Below, piece after piece: positions 51,741 to 60,887 of a stretch of 64,000 nucleotides of DNA (position 1 is its first letter; each line of letters opens with the position of its first letter). The position numbers and the translations under genes are program-made. The notes beneath the pieces were generated by a model. It was not told where the DNA came from and made no database searches. It saw only the letters and a list, made by a program, of their open reading frames with translations. The stretch comes from Gammaproteobacteria bacterium (lineage in GTDB: Bacteria > Pseudomonadota > Gammaproteobacteria > Nitrosococcales > Methylophagaceae), in assembly GCA_029882915.1 (NCBI GenBank), contig JAOUJZ010000002.1:62001-126000 (forward strand), read 5' to 3'.

Positions 51741-52124
51741 TCAGCGTCGTAGCATCACTGTTTCAATTACCAGTAACACCACCGATATAACATTGGCCAA
51801 CATGGCTCCACCAGATAACGAAACAATGCTTGCCATCACTACCGGCGTCAGACCTGTTCCAGAAATGTGTACAGCAAATGTCCATACCAATGCCGCTGCA
51901 AACAATTGTAATACCGCTACCAGACTGGTTGCCAGCAAGACTGCACCCATCTGGGTTCTATCACCAAACTTGAGAATCGTCGCAATAACATTCACCACAA
52001 CCACAGCAAATAATTCATAGACATGATGGTGATCCGGATCATTAATATCACCAACAAAAAAACCAAAATTTAGCGTCAATGCCAATACGATAAAAAAGCC
52101 GAATATTACCTTTTCAGGGTTCAT
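51741..52124 (-). CDS. Small four-helix membrane protein (DUF6394-like)
   Basis: This 127-residue protein has about four hydrophobic helices and the motifs FGFFVGDINDPDHHHVYELFA and ILKFGDRTQMGAVLLATSLVA, which I recall as characteristic of DUF6394; that name is from memory. Function is unknown. It lies directly upstream of the RCK channel gene, and this pairing suggests a shared role in ion balance. It starts at the edge of a 512-base region with only a pseudogene. Confidence 0.72.
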   Translation of the reverse strand: MNPEKVIFGFFIVLALTLNFGFFVGDINDPDHHHVYELFAVVVVNVIATILKFGDRTQMGAVLLATSLVAVLQLFAAALVWTFAVHISGTGLTPVVMASIVSLSGGAMLANVISVVLLVIETVMLRR

Positions 52125-52636
52125 GATGTTTCCTCGCCAGCCGTTTCTTAACCATCAGTTATGCTACCAAACAAAGAATTATTTATTTCCATAACTGTTC
52201 GCAAACTGATTGTCTCAATAAAATGAGTATAAATAAAAGATAAAAGTGATAAAAATTGAATTAGAGCGGATTTGTTGCACTAGGGATAGGATCAGAAAAA
52301 ATTGTTGATGTCGTTATTGCAGTTGATCCAGAGCTTTCTACCGACGAGTCACATAACATCGCTTCCACTATTGAATTACTTATCGAACAGAAGTTTGATA
52401 TCTCAGACAGTTCAATTCATGTTGAGCCTTTTAATAAATTGTCCTAACAATATCGTCAGCTAGAAATGGAATTAATTAATTTCTGATGTCGTCGGTGTAA
52501 CTGTAACTGCAGCGTATTTTACTAAATCATTGACAATTACGTTTGACCAATACAGGATTGCTATTAGATTATTGATATTCATAGCATAAATTAGCGAAAA
52601 TAAAGTTGGGGCATTGAAAAATAATAAAGGTCTATT
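52125..52636. other. 512-bp gap with no intact gene
   Basis: This AT-rich stretch holds the remnant of a cation efflux gene (52265-52447) and the probable promoter of the globin-coupled cyclase. A perfect TTGACA is at 52530-52535, though the matching -10 is unclear. The minus ORF at 52472-52657 looks like chance. Confidence 0.6.
52265..52447 (+). pseudogene. 3' remnant of a cation diffusion facilitator (CDF) gene
   Basis: An open frame of 60 codons without a start codon ends in TAA and reads IVDVVIAVDPELSTDESHNI near its middle and SSIHVEPFNKLS at its end. This is the pattern of the C-terminal cytoplasmic dimerisation domain of CDF zinc/iron efflux proteins, with the conserved D-P-LS-EH-like spacing and the terminal HVEP. 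The membrane part is absent: a stop codon (TAG at 52262) closes the frame just upstream, and no CDF-like sequence was seen before it. It looks like the tail of a gene lost by deletion. Confidence 0.7.
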
Positions 52637-53710
52637 ATGGTTAAACGCACAGAACAAACTTTGCTTGAGCAGATGCAGATCAGTGATGTCGAGATCTTAC
52701 GACGAATGGAGTTGCTAGGCCTTAATCAACAGTCGTTAGATTTACTGGCTAGTCATAAACTCATTATTGCAGATGAAATAGATGAAATTGTTGAAATTTT
52801 TTACCAAAAACAAACAGAAATAGATGAAATTTCATTATTGATTGGTGATGCTGATACGCTCAGACGCCTTCGTAGTGCACAGCGTAAATATGTGATAGAT
52901 CTCTTTGCTGGTCATTATGATAGCGAATACGTTAATAACCGACTACGTATTGGCATGGTGCATAAACGAATCGGTGTTGAACCCAAACTCTACCTATCGG
53001 CAGTAAGAACACTTAAAGAAGTTTTAACCACAACTTTAGAAGCTTCGCTCGACAATAAAGAAAACTTACTCGAGACTTTAATGGCACTTGATAAACTTCT
53101 TTATTTTGATATCACTCTGGTATTTGATACTTATATTGATAGTCTGGTTGGCGAGATTGAAACCGCTAAAAGAAGAACGGAAATATATGCACAAAGTCTG
53201 GAACTAAAAGTTGCGGAAAGAACCCAGCAGTTAGAAGAACAGGCAAAACTAGATCCCTTAACAAACTTATACAATCCCAGAGCCATGCAAGAATTTCTTA
53301 GAAGAGAGATTTCCATCGCAAATAGGCGTCAAACTACATTGTCTCTCGTGTATTTTGATGTTGATAAGTTCAAGTCAATTAATGATGTTGAAGGGCATAT
53401 TAAGGGTGACGAAGTTCTCAAGTCCATTGGGATGTATATGCTTCAAAATATCAGGGAAAGTGATATGGCATGCCGATATGGCGGTGACGAATTTTGCATT
53501 ATTCTCCCCGACTGTGGCACTGAAGAGGCTAAAACTGTCTGCGAAAAAATAATAATGGCGTTTAGCAAAAAATATCCAGACTACACCCTCAGCATGGGGA
53601 TAGCGCAAACAGATAATGATGGAAAAATTAATCAAGAAACTCTTATCAAACTAGCTGATGAAAAGATGTATCTGGCCAAAAAAGAACCCGGCTTTCAAAT
53701 ACGAAGCTGA
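52637..53710 (+). CDS. Globin-coupled diguanylate cyclase
   Basis: The N-terminal domain (about residues 20-165) is a globin-coupled sensor; His109 in GMVHKRIGVEPKLYL is the likely haem ligand, so oxygen should control activity. A helical linker with KVAERTQQLEEQAKLDPLT joins a GGDEF domain with GGDEF at 282-286 and an inhibitory-site RESD at 273-276, five residues before it. The protein should therefore make cyclic di-GMP with feedback inhibition. The length is 357. An AAAGG ribosome-binding site precedes the ATG. It is convergent with ribF. Confidence 0.94.
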   Translation: MVKRTEQTLLEQMQISDVEILRRMELLGLNQQSLDLLASHKLIIADEIDEIVEIFYQKQTEIDEISLLIGDADTLRRLRSAQRKYVIDLFAGHYDSEYVNNRLRIGMVHKRIGVEPKLYLSAVRTLKEVLTTTLEASLDNKENLLETLMALDKLLYFDITLVFDTYIDSLVGEIETAKRRTEIYAQSLELKVAERTQQLEEQAKLDPLTNLYNPRAMQEFLRREISIANRRQTTLSLVYFDVDKFKSINDVEGHIKGDEVLKSIGMYMLQNIRESDMACRYGGDEFCIILPDCGTEEAKTVCEKIIMAFSKKYPDYTLSMGIAQTDNDGKINQETLIKLADEKMYLAKKEPGFQIRS

Positions 53711-53719
53711 ACAAAAATA

Positions 53720-54652
53720 TTAGGATCCAGAAAAATACGATTTTGCTTCCTGACAATCGTGTTCAATCTGCCTTATTAATGCTGCCAAGTCAGAAAATTT
53801 TTGCTCATCTCGTAATTTACGCAAAAAGTGAACCTGCACATGCTCACCATATATTTCACGTTTAAAATCAAACAAATGAACTTCTAACAAGGCTTTTTCA
53901 CCACTGATGGTTGGGCGGGTTCCTATATTAGCCACGCCTTGAACTGGTTCACCTTCAATACCAAATAGTTGCACAGCATACACTCCGGCTAATGGCACAT
54001 TACGCCGGTGAAGATGAATATTCGCAGTCGGAAATCCCATAGTCCTGCCACGTTTATCACCATGTGCCACTTTGCCACTAATTCGATAAGAACGACCCAG
54101 CAGTTTCTCCGCCAACATAAGATTGCCAGCATTCAATGCTTGACGAATTCGGGTACTGCTTACGCGTATTTGATCGACTGCAAAAGTGTGCATATTGACG
54201 ACTTGAAATCCAAATTCCTTACCTGCCAGTTGAAGCATTGCAAAATCACCTTGACGATCTTTGCCAAATCTAAAATCATCGCCCACAACTAAATATTTAA
54301 CATTTAAACCATCCACTATCAGTCGTTGGATAAAGTCTTGAGCGGTCATTTGCGCTAATTTCTGGTTAAATTTCAATACACAGAGTTGTTGAATCGAATA
54401 ACTACGTAGCATTTCAATTTTTTCGCGGAAACGACTCAGGCGAGCGGGTGCTTTATCAGGGTTAAAAAATTCAAAGGGCTGTGGTTCGAAGGTAATGACG
54501 ACCGCAGGTAGACCTAGTGTGTCGCCTTTCATCGCCAATTGACTTAATACGGCCTGATGGCCTAAATGCACACCATCAAAGTTGCCGATGGTGGCAACAC
54601 AGCCTGGAGGAGATGAAGGTAAATTATGAAAATCTCGAATTATTCGCTGCAT
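53720..54652 (-). CDS. ribF: Bifunctional riboflavin kinase/FAD synthetase
   Basis: RibF converts riboflavin to FMN and then to FAD. The N-terminal adenylyltransferase half has VATIGNFDGVHLGHQAVL and VVGDDFRFGKDRQGD, and VSSTRIRQALNAGN; the kinase half has GRTMGFPTANIHL and GVYAV. The ORF track starts at 54709; ATG 54652 gives the normal start MQRIIRDFHNL and a length of 310 residues. It has no strong ribosome-binding site. It is divergent from xseB and convergent with the globin-coupled cyclase. Confidence 0.95.
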   Translation of the reverse strand: MQRIIRDFHNLPSSPPGCVATIGNFDGVHLGHQAVLSQLAMKGDTLGLPAVVITFEPQPFEFFNPDKAPARLSRFREKIEMLRSYSIQQLCVLKFNQKLAQMTAQDFIQRLIVDGLNVKYLVVGDDFRFGKDRQGDFAMLQLAGKEFGFQVVNMHTFAVDQIRVSSTRIRQALNAGNLMLAEKLLGRSYRISGKVAHGDKRGRTMGFPTANIHLHRRNVPLAGVYAVQLFGIEGEPVQGVANIGTRPTISGEKALLEVHLFDFKREIYGEHVQVHFLRKLRDEQKFSDLAALIRQIEHDCQEAKSYFSGS

Positions 54653-54743
54653 GGGAATGTGTGTAATCAACGCATAAAAAAACAGTAACAGACTAACGGC
54701 TTGAGACAAAACAATCCAGCAGGCAAGAAGTCTTTGTTTAACT

Positions 54744-54749
54744 TATAAT
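54744..54749 (+). promoter_or_regulatory. -10 element of the xseB-ispA-dxs operon
   Basis: A perfect TATAAT lies 35 bases before the xseB GTG start. No good -35 hexamer was found at 16-18 bases upstream. Confidence 0.5.
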
Positions 54750-54784
54750 ACGCATTGATTGATTTTTGTTTAGAGGCCGACAGC

Positions 54785-55027
54785 GTGGCAAAGCGAAAAA
54801 AACTGGATTATGAAGCAGCAGTAACTGAGCTGGAATCATTAGTCGAACGCCTTGAACAAGGCGATATCAGCCTTGAGGAATCCCTGAAACTGTATGAAAG
54901 CGGTGTATTACTGACGCGTGACTGCCAGGAAGCTTTGCAATCGGCAGAACAAAAAGTACAGATGTTATTACAACAATCCGGCCAATCCACATTGGTAGAT
55001 TTTGACCCTGATAATTCTGAATCGTGA
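54785..55027 (+). CDS. xseB: Exodeoxyribonuclease VII small subunit
   Basis: XseB joins XseA to form exonuclease VII, which degrades single-stranded DNA. The 80-residue helical hairpin contains LDYEAAVTELESLVERLEQGDISLEESLKLYESGV, the family signature. The ORF track starts at 54755; the GTG at 54785 has a GAGG ribosome-binding site eight bases before and gives the exact length of the Escherichia coli protein, so it is used. The stop overlaps the GTG start of ispA by four bases. Confidence 0.95.
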   Translation: MAKRKKLDYEAAVTELESLVERLEQGDISLEESLKLYESGVLLTRDCQEALQSAEQKVQMLLQQSGQSTLVDFDPDNSES

Positions 55028-55929
55028 CTGACAGTTTTATTCTCGCTGACTGGATGCGGCAACGCCAGACGCGTATTGAACATGTACTTTCTGAGCGATT
55101 ACCTGATAATAACAATAATACAGGGCATTTTTCGGCACAACTTGTTGAAGCGATGCGCTACTCAACACTTGCTGGTGGCAAACGCTTACGAGCATTGTTA
55201 GTTTACGCCACTGGTGAAGCATTGGGTGTTGACTTAGCATTGTTGGATGCACCAGCCAGTGCAGTAGAAATGATTCACGCTTATTCACTGGTTCATGACG
55301 ATATGCCCATTATGGATAATGATGATTTACGTCGTGGTCGCCCAACCTGCCATAAAAAATTTGGTGATGCGACAGCTTTACTAGTGGGTGATGCACTCCA
55401 GACATTAGCATTTGAAACTTTGTGCGATGATGTTCTTTCACCTGTTCAGCAAAGCCAGATGGTAAAAACTCTTGCCCATCATTCAGGTGTGTTCGGCATG
55501 GCAGGTGGTCAGGCTATCGATCTGGAATCAGTTGGCAAAACACTTGATTTAGAAGCATTACAAGCCATGCACGAACTTAAGACCGGGGCATTAATTCGTG
55601 CCAGTATACGTTTGGGAGCCATGGCCTCTACAAGTGTAGATGAAACGACTCTGGCTAAACTCGATAACTATGCCTTTTGTATTGGTCTGGCTTTTCAGGT
55701 TCAGGATGATGTGCTGGATGTTATCACCGACACCAGTATATTGGGAAAAACACAAGGCGCAGATATCGCCTTAAATAAACCCACTTACCCTGCTTTATTA
55801 GGTTTGGATGCCGCTCAACAAAAGGCCAGTGATCTGATTGACCGAGCTCTAAATGAACTGGCTGAGTTACCCTACACTACTCAAGCACTGGCTGCATTAG
55901 CCCAATTTGTTGTACAACGGTCTCACTAA
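55024..55929 (+). CDS. ispA: Farnesyl (geranyl) diphosphate synthase
   Basis: IspA condenses IPP with DMAPP and GPP to make farnesyl diphosphate. The first Asp-rich motif DDMPIMDNDDLRRGRP and the second (FQVQDDVLDV) are complete; GGKRLRALLVYATGEALG is the upstream block. It has 301 residues. The start is GTG, overlapping the xseB stop. dxs follows after three bases, the arrangement xseB-ispA-dxs being the same as in Escherichia coli. Confidence 0.97.
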   Translation: MTDSFILADWMRQRQTRIEHVLSERLPDNNNNTGHFSAQLVEAMRYSTLAGGKRLRALLVYATGEALGVDLALLDAPASAVEMIHAYSLVHDDMPIMDNDDLRRGRPTCHKKFGDATALLVGDALQTLAFETLCDDVLSPVQQSQMVKTLAHHSGVFGMAGGQAIDLESVGKTLDLEALQAMHELKTGALIRASIRLGAMASTSVDETTLAKLDNYAFCIGLAFQVQDDVLDVITDTSILGKTQGADIALNKPTYPALLGLDAAQQKASDLIDRALNELAELPYTTQALAALAQFVVQRSH

Positions 55930-55932
55930 AGT

Positions 55933-57768
55933 ATGAGTACACATATGGATAGCATACTCGCTCACATTAACAGTCCCGATGATTTGCGTCAGCTGGATAG
56001 GAAACAACTGCCGGAATTGGCAAAAGAAATCAGAGCCTTAATTGTTGATAGTGTACAACAAACGGGTGGTCACATTTCATCTAACCTCGGTGTTGTTGAG
56101 CTGACATTGGCATTGCATTATGTCTTTAACACGCCTGACGATCGTTTTGTCTGGGATGTCGGGCACCAAAGTTATACCCACAAAATCATCACTGGTAGAC
56201 GCGATCAAATGCATACCATGCGCCAACAAAAAGGTTTATCCGGTTTTCCTAAGCGTAGCGAAAGTCTTTATGATGCCTTTGGTGTTGGACATTCAAGTAC
56301 ATCAATCAGTGCTGCTTTAGGGATGGCTGTGGCCGCACAGGCCAAAGGGGACTCTCGTCGTGCAGTTGCCATTATTGGTGATGGCGCCTTAACAGCAGGC
56401 CAAGCTTATGAAGCGCTGGCTCATGCCGGTGATTTGAGTGCAAATCTATTAGTGATACTTAACGATAATGAAATGTCGATCTCTAAAAATGTCGGTGGCA
56501 TGTCTAATTATCTTGCCAGACTACTGTCTGGTAAATTCTATGCTTCTGCTCGTGAGGGAAGTAAAAAGGTTCTAGAAAAAATCCCCCCAGCCTGGGAACT
56601 TGCTCGTCGTGCTGAAGAACATGTCAAAGGCATGGTCATCCCTGGCACATTATTCGAAGAAATGGGATTTAATTACATTGGCCCGATTGATGGCCATGAT
56701 CTTGATACGTTAATCGCAACCTTGGGCAATTTGCGTGAACGCAAAGGCCCGCAATTTCTTCATATCGTCACCAAAAAAGGCAAAGGCTATGAGCCGGCGG
56801 AACAACAGCCAGGTAAATACCATGGTGTCAGCCCAGCCAACAGTAAAGCATCCGGCCCAAGTTACACTCAAGTATTTGGGCAGTGGCTTTGTGATATGGC
56901 ACGTGAGTCAGAAGATTTAATTGGTATCACACCGGCGATGTGCGATGGATCCGGCTTAAATGATTTTGCCGACCAATACCCGGATCGTTATTTTGATGTC
57001 GGCATCGCTGAACAACATGCAGTGACATTGGCTGCGGGTATTGCCTGTGAAGGCAAAAAGCCCGTGGTGGCAATTTATTCGACCTTTTTACAGCGCGCTT
57101 ATGATCAGTTGATACATGATGTGGCCTTACAAAACCTACCGGTTTTATTTGCCATTGATCGTGGTGGGTTGGTTGGTGCTGATGGTGCAACTCATGCAGG
57201 TAGTTTTGATTTAAGTTACCTTCGTTGTATACCTAATATGGTAGTGATGGCACCTTCCGATGAAAATGAATGCCGTCAGATGCTGACGACTGGTTACAGA
57301 TACAATGGTCCAAGTGCAGTTAGATATCCCCGAGGTACAGGCACGGGAGCATTAATTGAGCCCGCATTAAGCACACTTGAAATTGGCAAGGCTGAGATTA
57401 AACGTCAGGGTGAAAAAATTGCCATTTTTGCCTTTGGCACACTACTTAAAGCTGCATTAGAAGCAGCCGAAACATTGAATGCTACCGTAGTAAATATGCG
57501 TTTTGTTAAACCGTTGGATCATAGTGTGATCGAAAAAATGGCCAATGACCATGACCTGATAATCACCATTGAAGAGAATACCCATCTGGGTGGTGCTGGC
57601 AGCGGAGTAGCAGAATGGTTACTTTCCATTGGAAATACTACCCCTATCGAAATCATGGGGCTACCTGACAAATTCATCGACCATGGTGATCATCAACAGC
57701 TATTGGCTGACTGTGGTCTAGATGTAAAAGGCATTATTAATTCCGCCAACAAACATTTTCCGGCATAA
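55933..57768 (+). CDS. dxs: 1-deoxy-D-xylulose-5-phosphate synthase
   Basis: Dxs is the thiamine-diphosphate enzyme that joins pyruvate and glyceraldehyde 3-phosphate, opening the MEP isoprenoid pathway. The TPP motif [18 protein letters not shown]...LNDNEMSIS spans about residues 148-182, and [17 protein letters not shown] is in the second domain. The C-terminal transketolase domain is intact. Length 611 residues, slightly under the Escherichia coli 620. It is the last gene of the operon feeding precursors directly to IspA. Confidence 0.98.
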   Translation: MSTHMDSILAHINSPDDLRQLDRKQLPELAKEIRALIVDSVQQTGGHISSNLGVVELTLALHYVFNTPDDRFVWDVGHQSYTHKIITGRRDQMHTMRQQKGLSGFPKRSESLYDAFGVGHSSTSISAALGMAVAAQAKGDSRRAVAIIGDGALTAGQAYEALAHAGDLSANLLVILNDNEMSISKNVGGMSNYLARLLSGKFYASAREGSKKVLEKIPPAWELARRAEEHVKGMVIPGTLFEEMGFNYIGPIDGHDLDTLIATLGNLRERKGPQFLHIVTKKGKGYEPAEQQPGKYHGVSPANSKASGPSYTQVFGQWLCDMARESEDLIGITPAMCDGSGLNDFADQYPDRYFDVGIAEQHAVTLAAGIACEGKKPVVAIYSTFLQRAYDQLIHDVALQNLPVLFAIDRGGLVGADGATHAGSFDLSYLRCIPNMVVMAPSDENECRQMLTTGYRYNGPSAVRYPRGTGTGALIEPALSTLEIGKAEIKRQGEKIAIFAFGTLLKAALEAAETLNATVVNMRFVKPLDHSVIEKMANDHDLIITIEENTHLGGAGSGVAEWLLSIGNTTPIEIMGLPDKFIDHGDHQQLLADCGLDVKGIINSANKHFPA

Positions 57769-57796
57769 TATTTCGTTATCCATATCAATTCCCTAC

Positions 57797-57802
57797 TATA
57801 AT
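57797..57802 (+). promoter_or_regulatory. -10 element very close to queD
   Basis: A perfect TATAAT ends only eight bases before the queD ATG. If used, transcription would begin at or next to the start codon. No ribosome-binding site is present there. The -35 region is poor. Confidence 0.4.
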
Positions 57803-57810
57803 AGTCAACT

Positions 57811-58191
57811 ATGAGCGCCACATATACCCTAAAAATTCTGGCTGATTTTGCTTCAGCCCATACCCTACGTGATTATCCGGGGGATTGTAGTCGTATGCAT
57901 GGACACAACTGGAAGCTGGAAGTTGAAGTCACTGCAACCGCATTGAATGAACATGCCATGGGGATGGATTTCAAAACGATCAAAACGGCAACTCGTGAAT
58001 TAGCCAAAACACTTGATCATCGTTATCTGAATGATATTCCACCATTCGATACCATCAATCCGACGGCTGAAAACATCGCCCACTATTTTTACCAGAACCT
58101 GAGTAATACACTCAATACCGACACGGCAAAAATCTCGGGTGTTACCCTCTGGGAAACTGACCGCGCCTGTGTACGCTATAGCGAGGATTAA
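57811..58191 (+). CDS. queD: 6-carboxy-5,6,7,8-tetrahydropterin synthase-like
   Basis: QueD converts dihydroneopterin triphosphate to carboxytetrahydropterin on the way to queuosine. Zinc-binding His residues are in ASAHTL and MHGHNW, and MGMDFKTIK, LDHRYLND and TLWETDRACVRY are family features. The length is 126. The annotation as QueD over a general PTPS homologue is inferred and supported by folE2 nine bases downstream, which makes the substrate. Confidence 0.9.
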   Translation: MSATYTLKILADFASAHTLRDYPGDCSRMHGHNWKLEVEVTATALNEHAMGMDFKTIKTATRELAKTLDHRYLNDIPPFDTINPTAENIAHYFYQNLSNTLNTDTAKISGVTLWETDRACVRYSED

Positions 58192-58200
58192 TAAAAAAGA

Positions 58201-59016
58201 ATGACTACGACTACAAAAACAGACTGCTGTGACCAGATCGAAGATGTACAAAACATTGCCGACAAGCGTCATATTGCGATTGATAAGGTAGGTATCAAAG
58301 ATATTCAACATCCTATTAAAATCAGTGATCGAACCACAGGTGAGCAACATACCATTGCTAATTTTAATATGTATGTAAACCTGCCTCATCAATTCAAAGG
58401 CACCCACATGTCGCGATTTGTTGAGATTTTGAATCAACATGAACGTGAAATTACCGTTAAGTCATTCCGTGTGATGCTAGGAGAAATGACCGAGCGTCTG
58501 CAGGCTGAGTCAGGCTATATTGAAATGGACTTCCCATATTTTGTTAATAAGGAAGCGCCAATCAGCAAAGTAAAAAGCCTGATGAACTATCAGGTTAGCT
58601 TTATTGGTGAAATCAACGGTAAAGAAGCTGATGTCATGGTAAAAGTAGTGGTACCCGTTACCAGTCTTTGCCCTTGTTCAAAAAATATTTCCGATTATGG
58701 TGCCCATAATCAACGCTCACATGTCACAGTAACTGTACGTGCAGATAGTTTTATTTGGATCGAAGATTTGATTGATCTAGTTGAACAGGAAGCCTCATGT
58801 GAAATTTTTGGCCTGCTAAAACGTCCAGATGAAAAATATGTCACTGAACGCGCCTATGATAATCCCAAGTTTGTTGAAGATATCGTGCGTGATATTGCAG
58901 CACGTCTAAATGACGATGAGCGTATCAATGCCTATACGGTTGAATCAGAAAACTTTGAGTCAATACATAATCACTCTGCTTATGCATTGATTACTAATGG
59001 TTTTAATAAGCCCTAG
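58201..59016 (+). CDS. folE2: GTP cyclohydrolase FolE2 (type IB)
   Basis: FolE2 produces dihydroneopterin triphosphate from GTP for folate and deazapurine synthesis and is not tied to zinc, so it can replace FolE when zinc is scarce. Conserved blocks are [30 protein letters not shown] (active-site Cys) and the Glu-rich [14 protein letters not shown]. The length of 271 is typical. It follows queD by nine bases, and a terminator follows. No Zur-type operator was recognised before queD. Confidence 0.95.
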   Translation: MTTTTKTDCCDQIEDVQNIADKRHIAIDKVGIKDIQHPIKISDRTTGEQHTIANFNMYVNLPHQFKGTHMSRFVEILNQHEREITVKSFRVMLGEMTERLQAESGYIEMDFPYFVNKEAPISKVKSLMNYQVSFIGEINGKEADVMVKVVVPVTSLCPCSKNISDYGAHNQRSHVTVTVRADSFIWIEDLIDLVEQEASCEIFGLLKRPDEKYVTERAYDNPKFVEDIVRDIAARLNDDERINAYTVESENFESIHNHSAYALITNGFNKP

Positions 59017-59027
59017 CATTCCTCTTT

Positions 59028-59062
59028 AAAAAAGCCCGAATAAACCATTTCGGGTTTTTTTT
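59028..59062 (+). terminator. Intrinsic terminator after folE2
   Basis: GCCCGAA pairs with TTCGGGT around an eight-base loop, with A and T runs on the two sides. It lies between the convergent folE2 and aspartyl protease genes and may serve both. Confidence 0.88.
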
Positions 59063-59074
59063 AATATTGGATAA

Positions 59075-59719
59075 CTAATATTTCTGCTTCAATTCCATAC
59101 GTTCACCGGTATGCTGAATCTCCAGCTGACCTAAAAAGCTCATACCCAATAAAGCGCGGGTTGGTTCTGGCCCATCAATCACTATCGCTGCAACATTATA
59201 AAGTTTGATATCCCCTACTTGAACCTGATCCAGATTCACCTGATAAGCCTGCTCTATACCAGATGCGGTTTTCACCCCCACTATCGGTCCTTTCAGGTAA
59301 TCAAGACTCAAATTTGTTGCTGTTTTAGCATTCAAAGCAATCGCTGAAGCGCCAGTATCCACCAAAAAATCAACGGTAAAACCATTAACACTGCCTGTGG
59401 TTAAATACATACCATTAACTGGCCATAAACTGACCGTTGGTTGCGCAGGTGCCGGAATATAATTCGTGCTTATATGCTTGCCTAATTGATAAGTCTTTTT
59501 TACCCCGTCAATTTCTAATACTGCAGCTTGACTGGTTGCCGAAACTAGAGTGACACCTTCAGGACTGGTATTGCCGACCTTTAACAAGTGCTGTTGCTTA
59601 TTGATCTGGATCACAGCTTGATCATTAAATAGACCAACGATGACGACATCCAACTCATCAGACAGTACGGCTGACGCGTTTAGCAGTATAATGAGCCCCG
59701 CTATCCATGCTTTGTTCAT
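59075..59719 (-). CDS. Retropepsin-like clan AA aspartic protease
   Basis: This predicted periplasmic protein has a signal peptide (MNKAWIAGLIILLNASAVLS) and a single retroviral-type protease domain with the active-site triad FLVDTGASAIALN; ALLGMSFLGQLEI is the second conserved block. A dimer would be needed for activity. The ORF track starts at a GTG (59725); ATG 59719 with AGGGGG five bases upstream is preferred, giving 214 residues. The substrate is unknown. It is divergent from mobAB across 46 bases. Confidence 0.88.
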   Translation of the reverse strand: MNKAWIAGLIILLNASAVLSDELDVVIVGLFNDQAVIQINKQQHLLKVGNTSPEGVTLVSATSQAAVLEIDGVKKTYQLGKHISTNYIPAPAQPTVSLWPVNGMYLTTGSVNGFTVDFLVDTGASAIALNAKTATNLSLDYLKGPIVGVKTASGIEQAYQVNLDQVQVGDIKLYNVAAIVIDGPEPTRALLGMSFLGQLEIQHTGERMELKQKY

Positions 59720-59765
59720 GGTCACCCCCTATTTGAAAGTATAGACAGAATAACAGCGAATCATT

Positions 59766-60887
59766 ATGAATACATCCTCATTCCCATCCGTCACTGGCGT
59801 TATCCTGGCAGGCGGTCAAGCTCGTCGTATGGGTGGCGAAGATAAAGGTTTGCTGGATTATAAGAAACAACCTCTCATTCGCCATGTCATTACTGCATTA
59901 TCACCACAGGTCGATCAATTGGTCATTAATGCTAATCGTAATATTGACAAATATCAACGCCTTGGCTATTCCGTTATCAGTGACACTCTTGAAAATTTTT
60001 GTGGTCCTTTAGCCGGTATGCTCAGTGCGATGCAAGCGGTTGATACTGACTATATTCTTACTGTGCCTTGTGACTCACCAGGAATTTCCAAACAACTACG
60101 CCAACGAATGATGGAAGCACTACTCCATAACAATGCAGAGATTGCTGTGGCACACGATGGCAATCGTCTGCAACCGGTATTCTGTTTGTTACCCTGCCAT
60201 CTCAAAGATGAGCTTGAAACTCACCTTAAACAAGGTGGTAGAAAAATTGATTTATGGTTGGAACAGCATAAACTGGCTGTTGTTGATTTTTCTGATCAAC
60301 CCGACACTTTCCTCAATTTTAATCACCCTGAAGATATCAAAAGTCATCAGGAAAGACTGCAGTCACCTGTCCCGCTGATTGGCTTTGCCGCCTTTAGTGG
60401 CACTGGCAAAACAACACTGTTACGTCAACTGATTCCTGCATTAAATACAAAGGGTATTCAGTTGGCAGTGATTAAGCACGCACACCATAAATTTGATATT
60501 GATATTCCTGGTAAAGATAGCTATGAAATTCGCAAAGCAGGTGCCCAACAAACACTGGTTGCATCAAGCCGATTAATGGCATTGATGGAAGTACAACCAG
60601 CCGAATTAGAAGATCCACATCTGGCTGATTTAATTCCGAGATTAGACACCCGTAAACTGGATCTTATTCTGGTTGAAGGTTTTAAGCATGAAACATTACC
60701 TAAGATTGAATTGCATCGCTCCAGCATAGGTAAGCCTTTGCTCTATCCAGATGATGACAATATTATTGCGATTGCAACTGATGAGCCATTAACAATAAGC
60801 AAACCTATTGATCAGCTTGATCTTAATAATGTTGAACAAATGGCAGATTACATCCAACTTTTTATCGCTAATTGGGCAATGAAATAA
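59766..60887 (+). CDS. mobAB: MobA-MobB fusion for molybdenum cofactor
   Basis: MobA adds GMP to molybdopterin to make the bis-MGD cofactor; MobB is a GTPase that assists. Residues 1-195 are MobA with LAGGQARRMGGEDKGLL (14-30) and PCDSPGIS. Residues 200-373 are MobB with the P-loop SGTGKTTLLRQL (211-222) and IKHAHHKFDIDIPGKDS. The reading frame is continuous, so this is a true fusion of two genes that are separate in Escherichia coli. Its stop overlaps moeA by one base. Confidence 0.93.
   Translation: MNTSSFPSVTGVILAGGQARRMGGEDKGLLDYKKQPLIRHVITALSPQVDQLVINANRNIDKYQRLGYSVISDTLENFCGPLAGMLSAMQAVDTDYILTVPCDSPGISKQLRQRMMEALLHNNAEIAVAHDGNRLQPVFCLLPCHLKDELETHLKQGGRKIDLWLEQHKLAVVDFSDQPDTFLNFNHPEDIKSHQERLQSPVPLIGFAAFSGTGKTTLLRQLIPALNTKGIQLAVIKHAHHKFDIDIPGKDSYEIRKAGAQQTLVASSRLMALMEVQPAELEDPHLADLIPRLDTRKLDLILVEGFKHETLPKIELHRSSIGKPLLYPDDDNIIAIATDEPLTISKPIDQLDLNNVEQMADYIQLFIANWAMK

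Noticed and set aside
52472-52657. Minus-strand ORF of 61 residues before the globin cyclase
   Set aside because: AT-rich, no recognisable motif, and it overlaps the start and ribosome-binding site of the cyclase gene.
54008-54292. Plus-strand ORF of 94 residues
   Set aside because: Shadow of ribF on the other strand.
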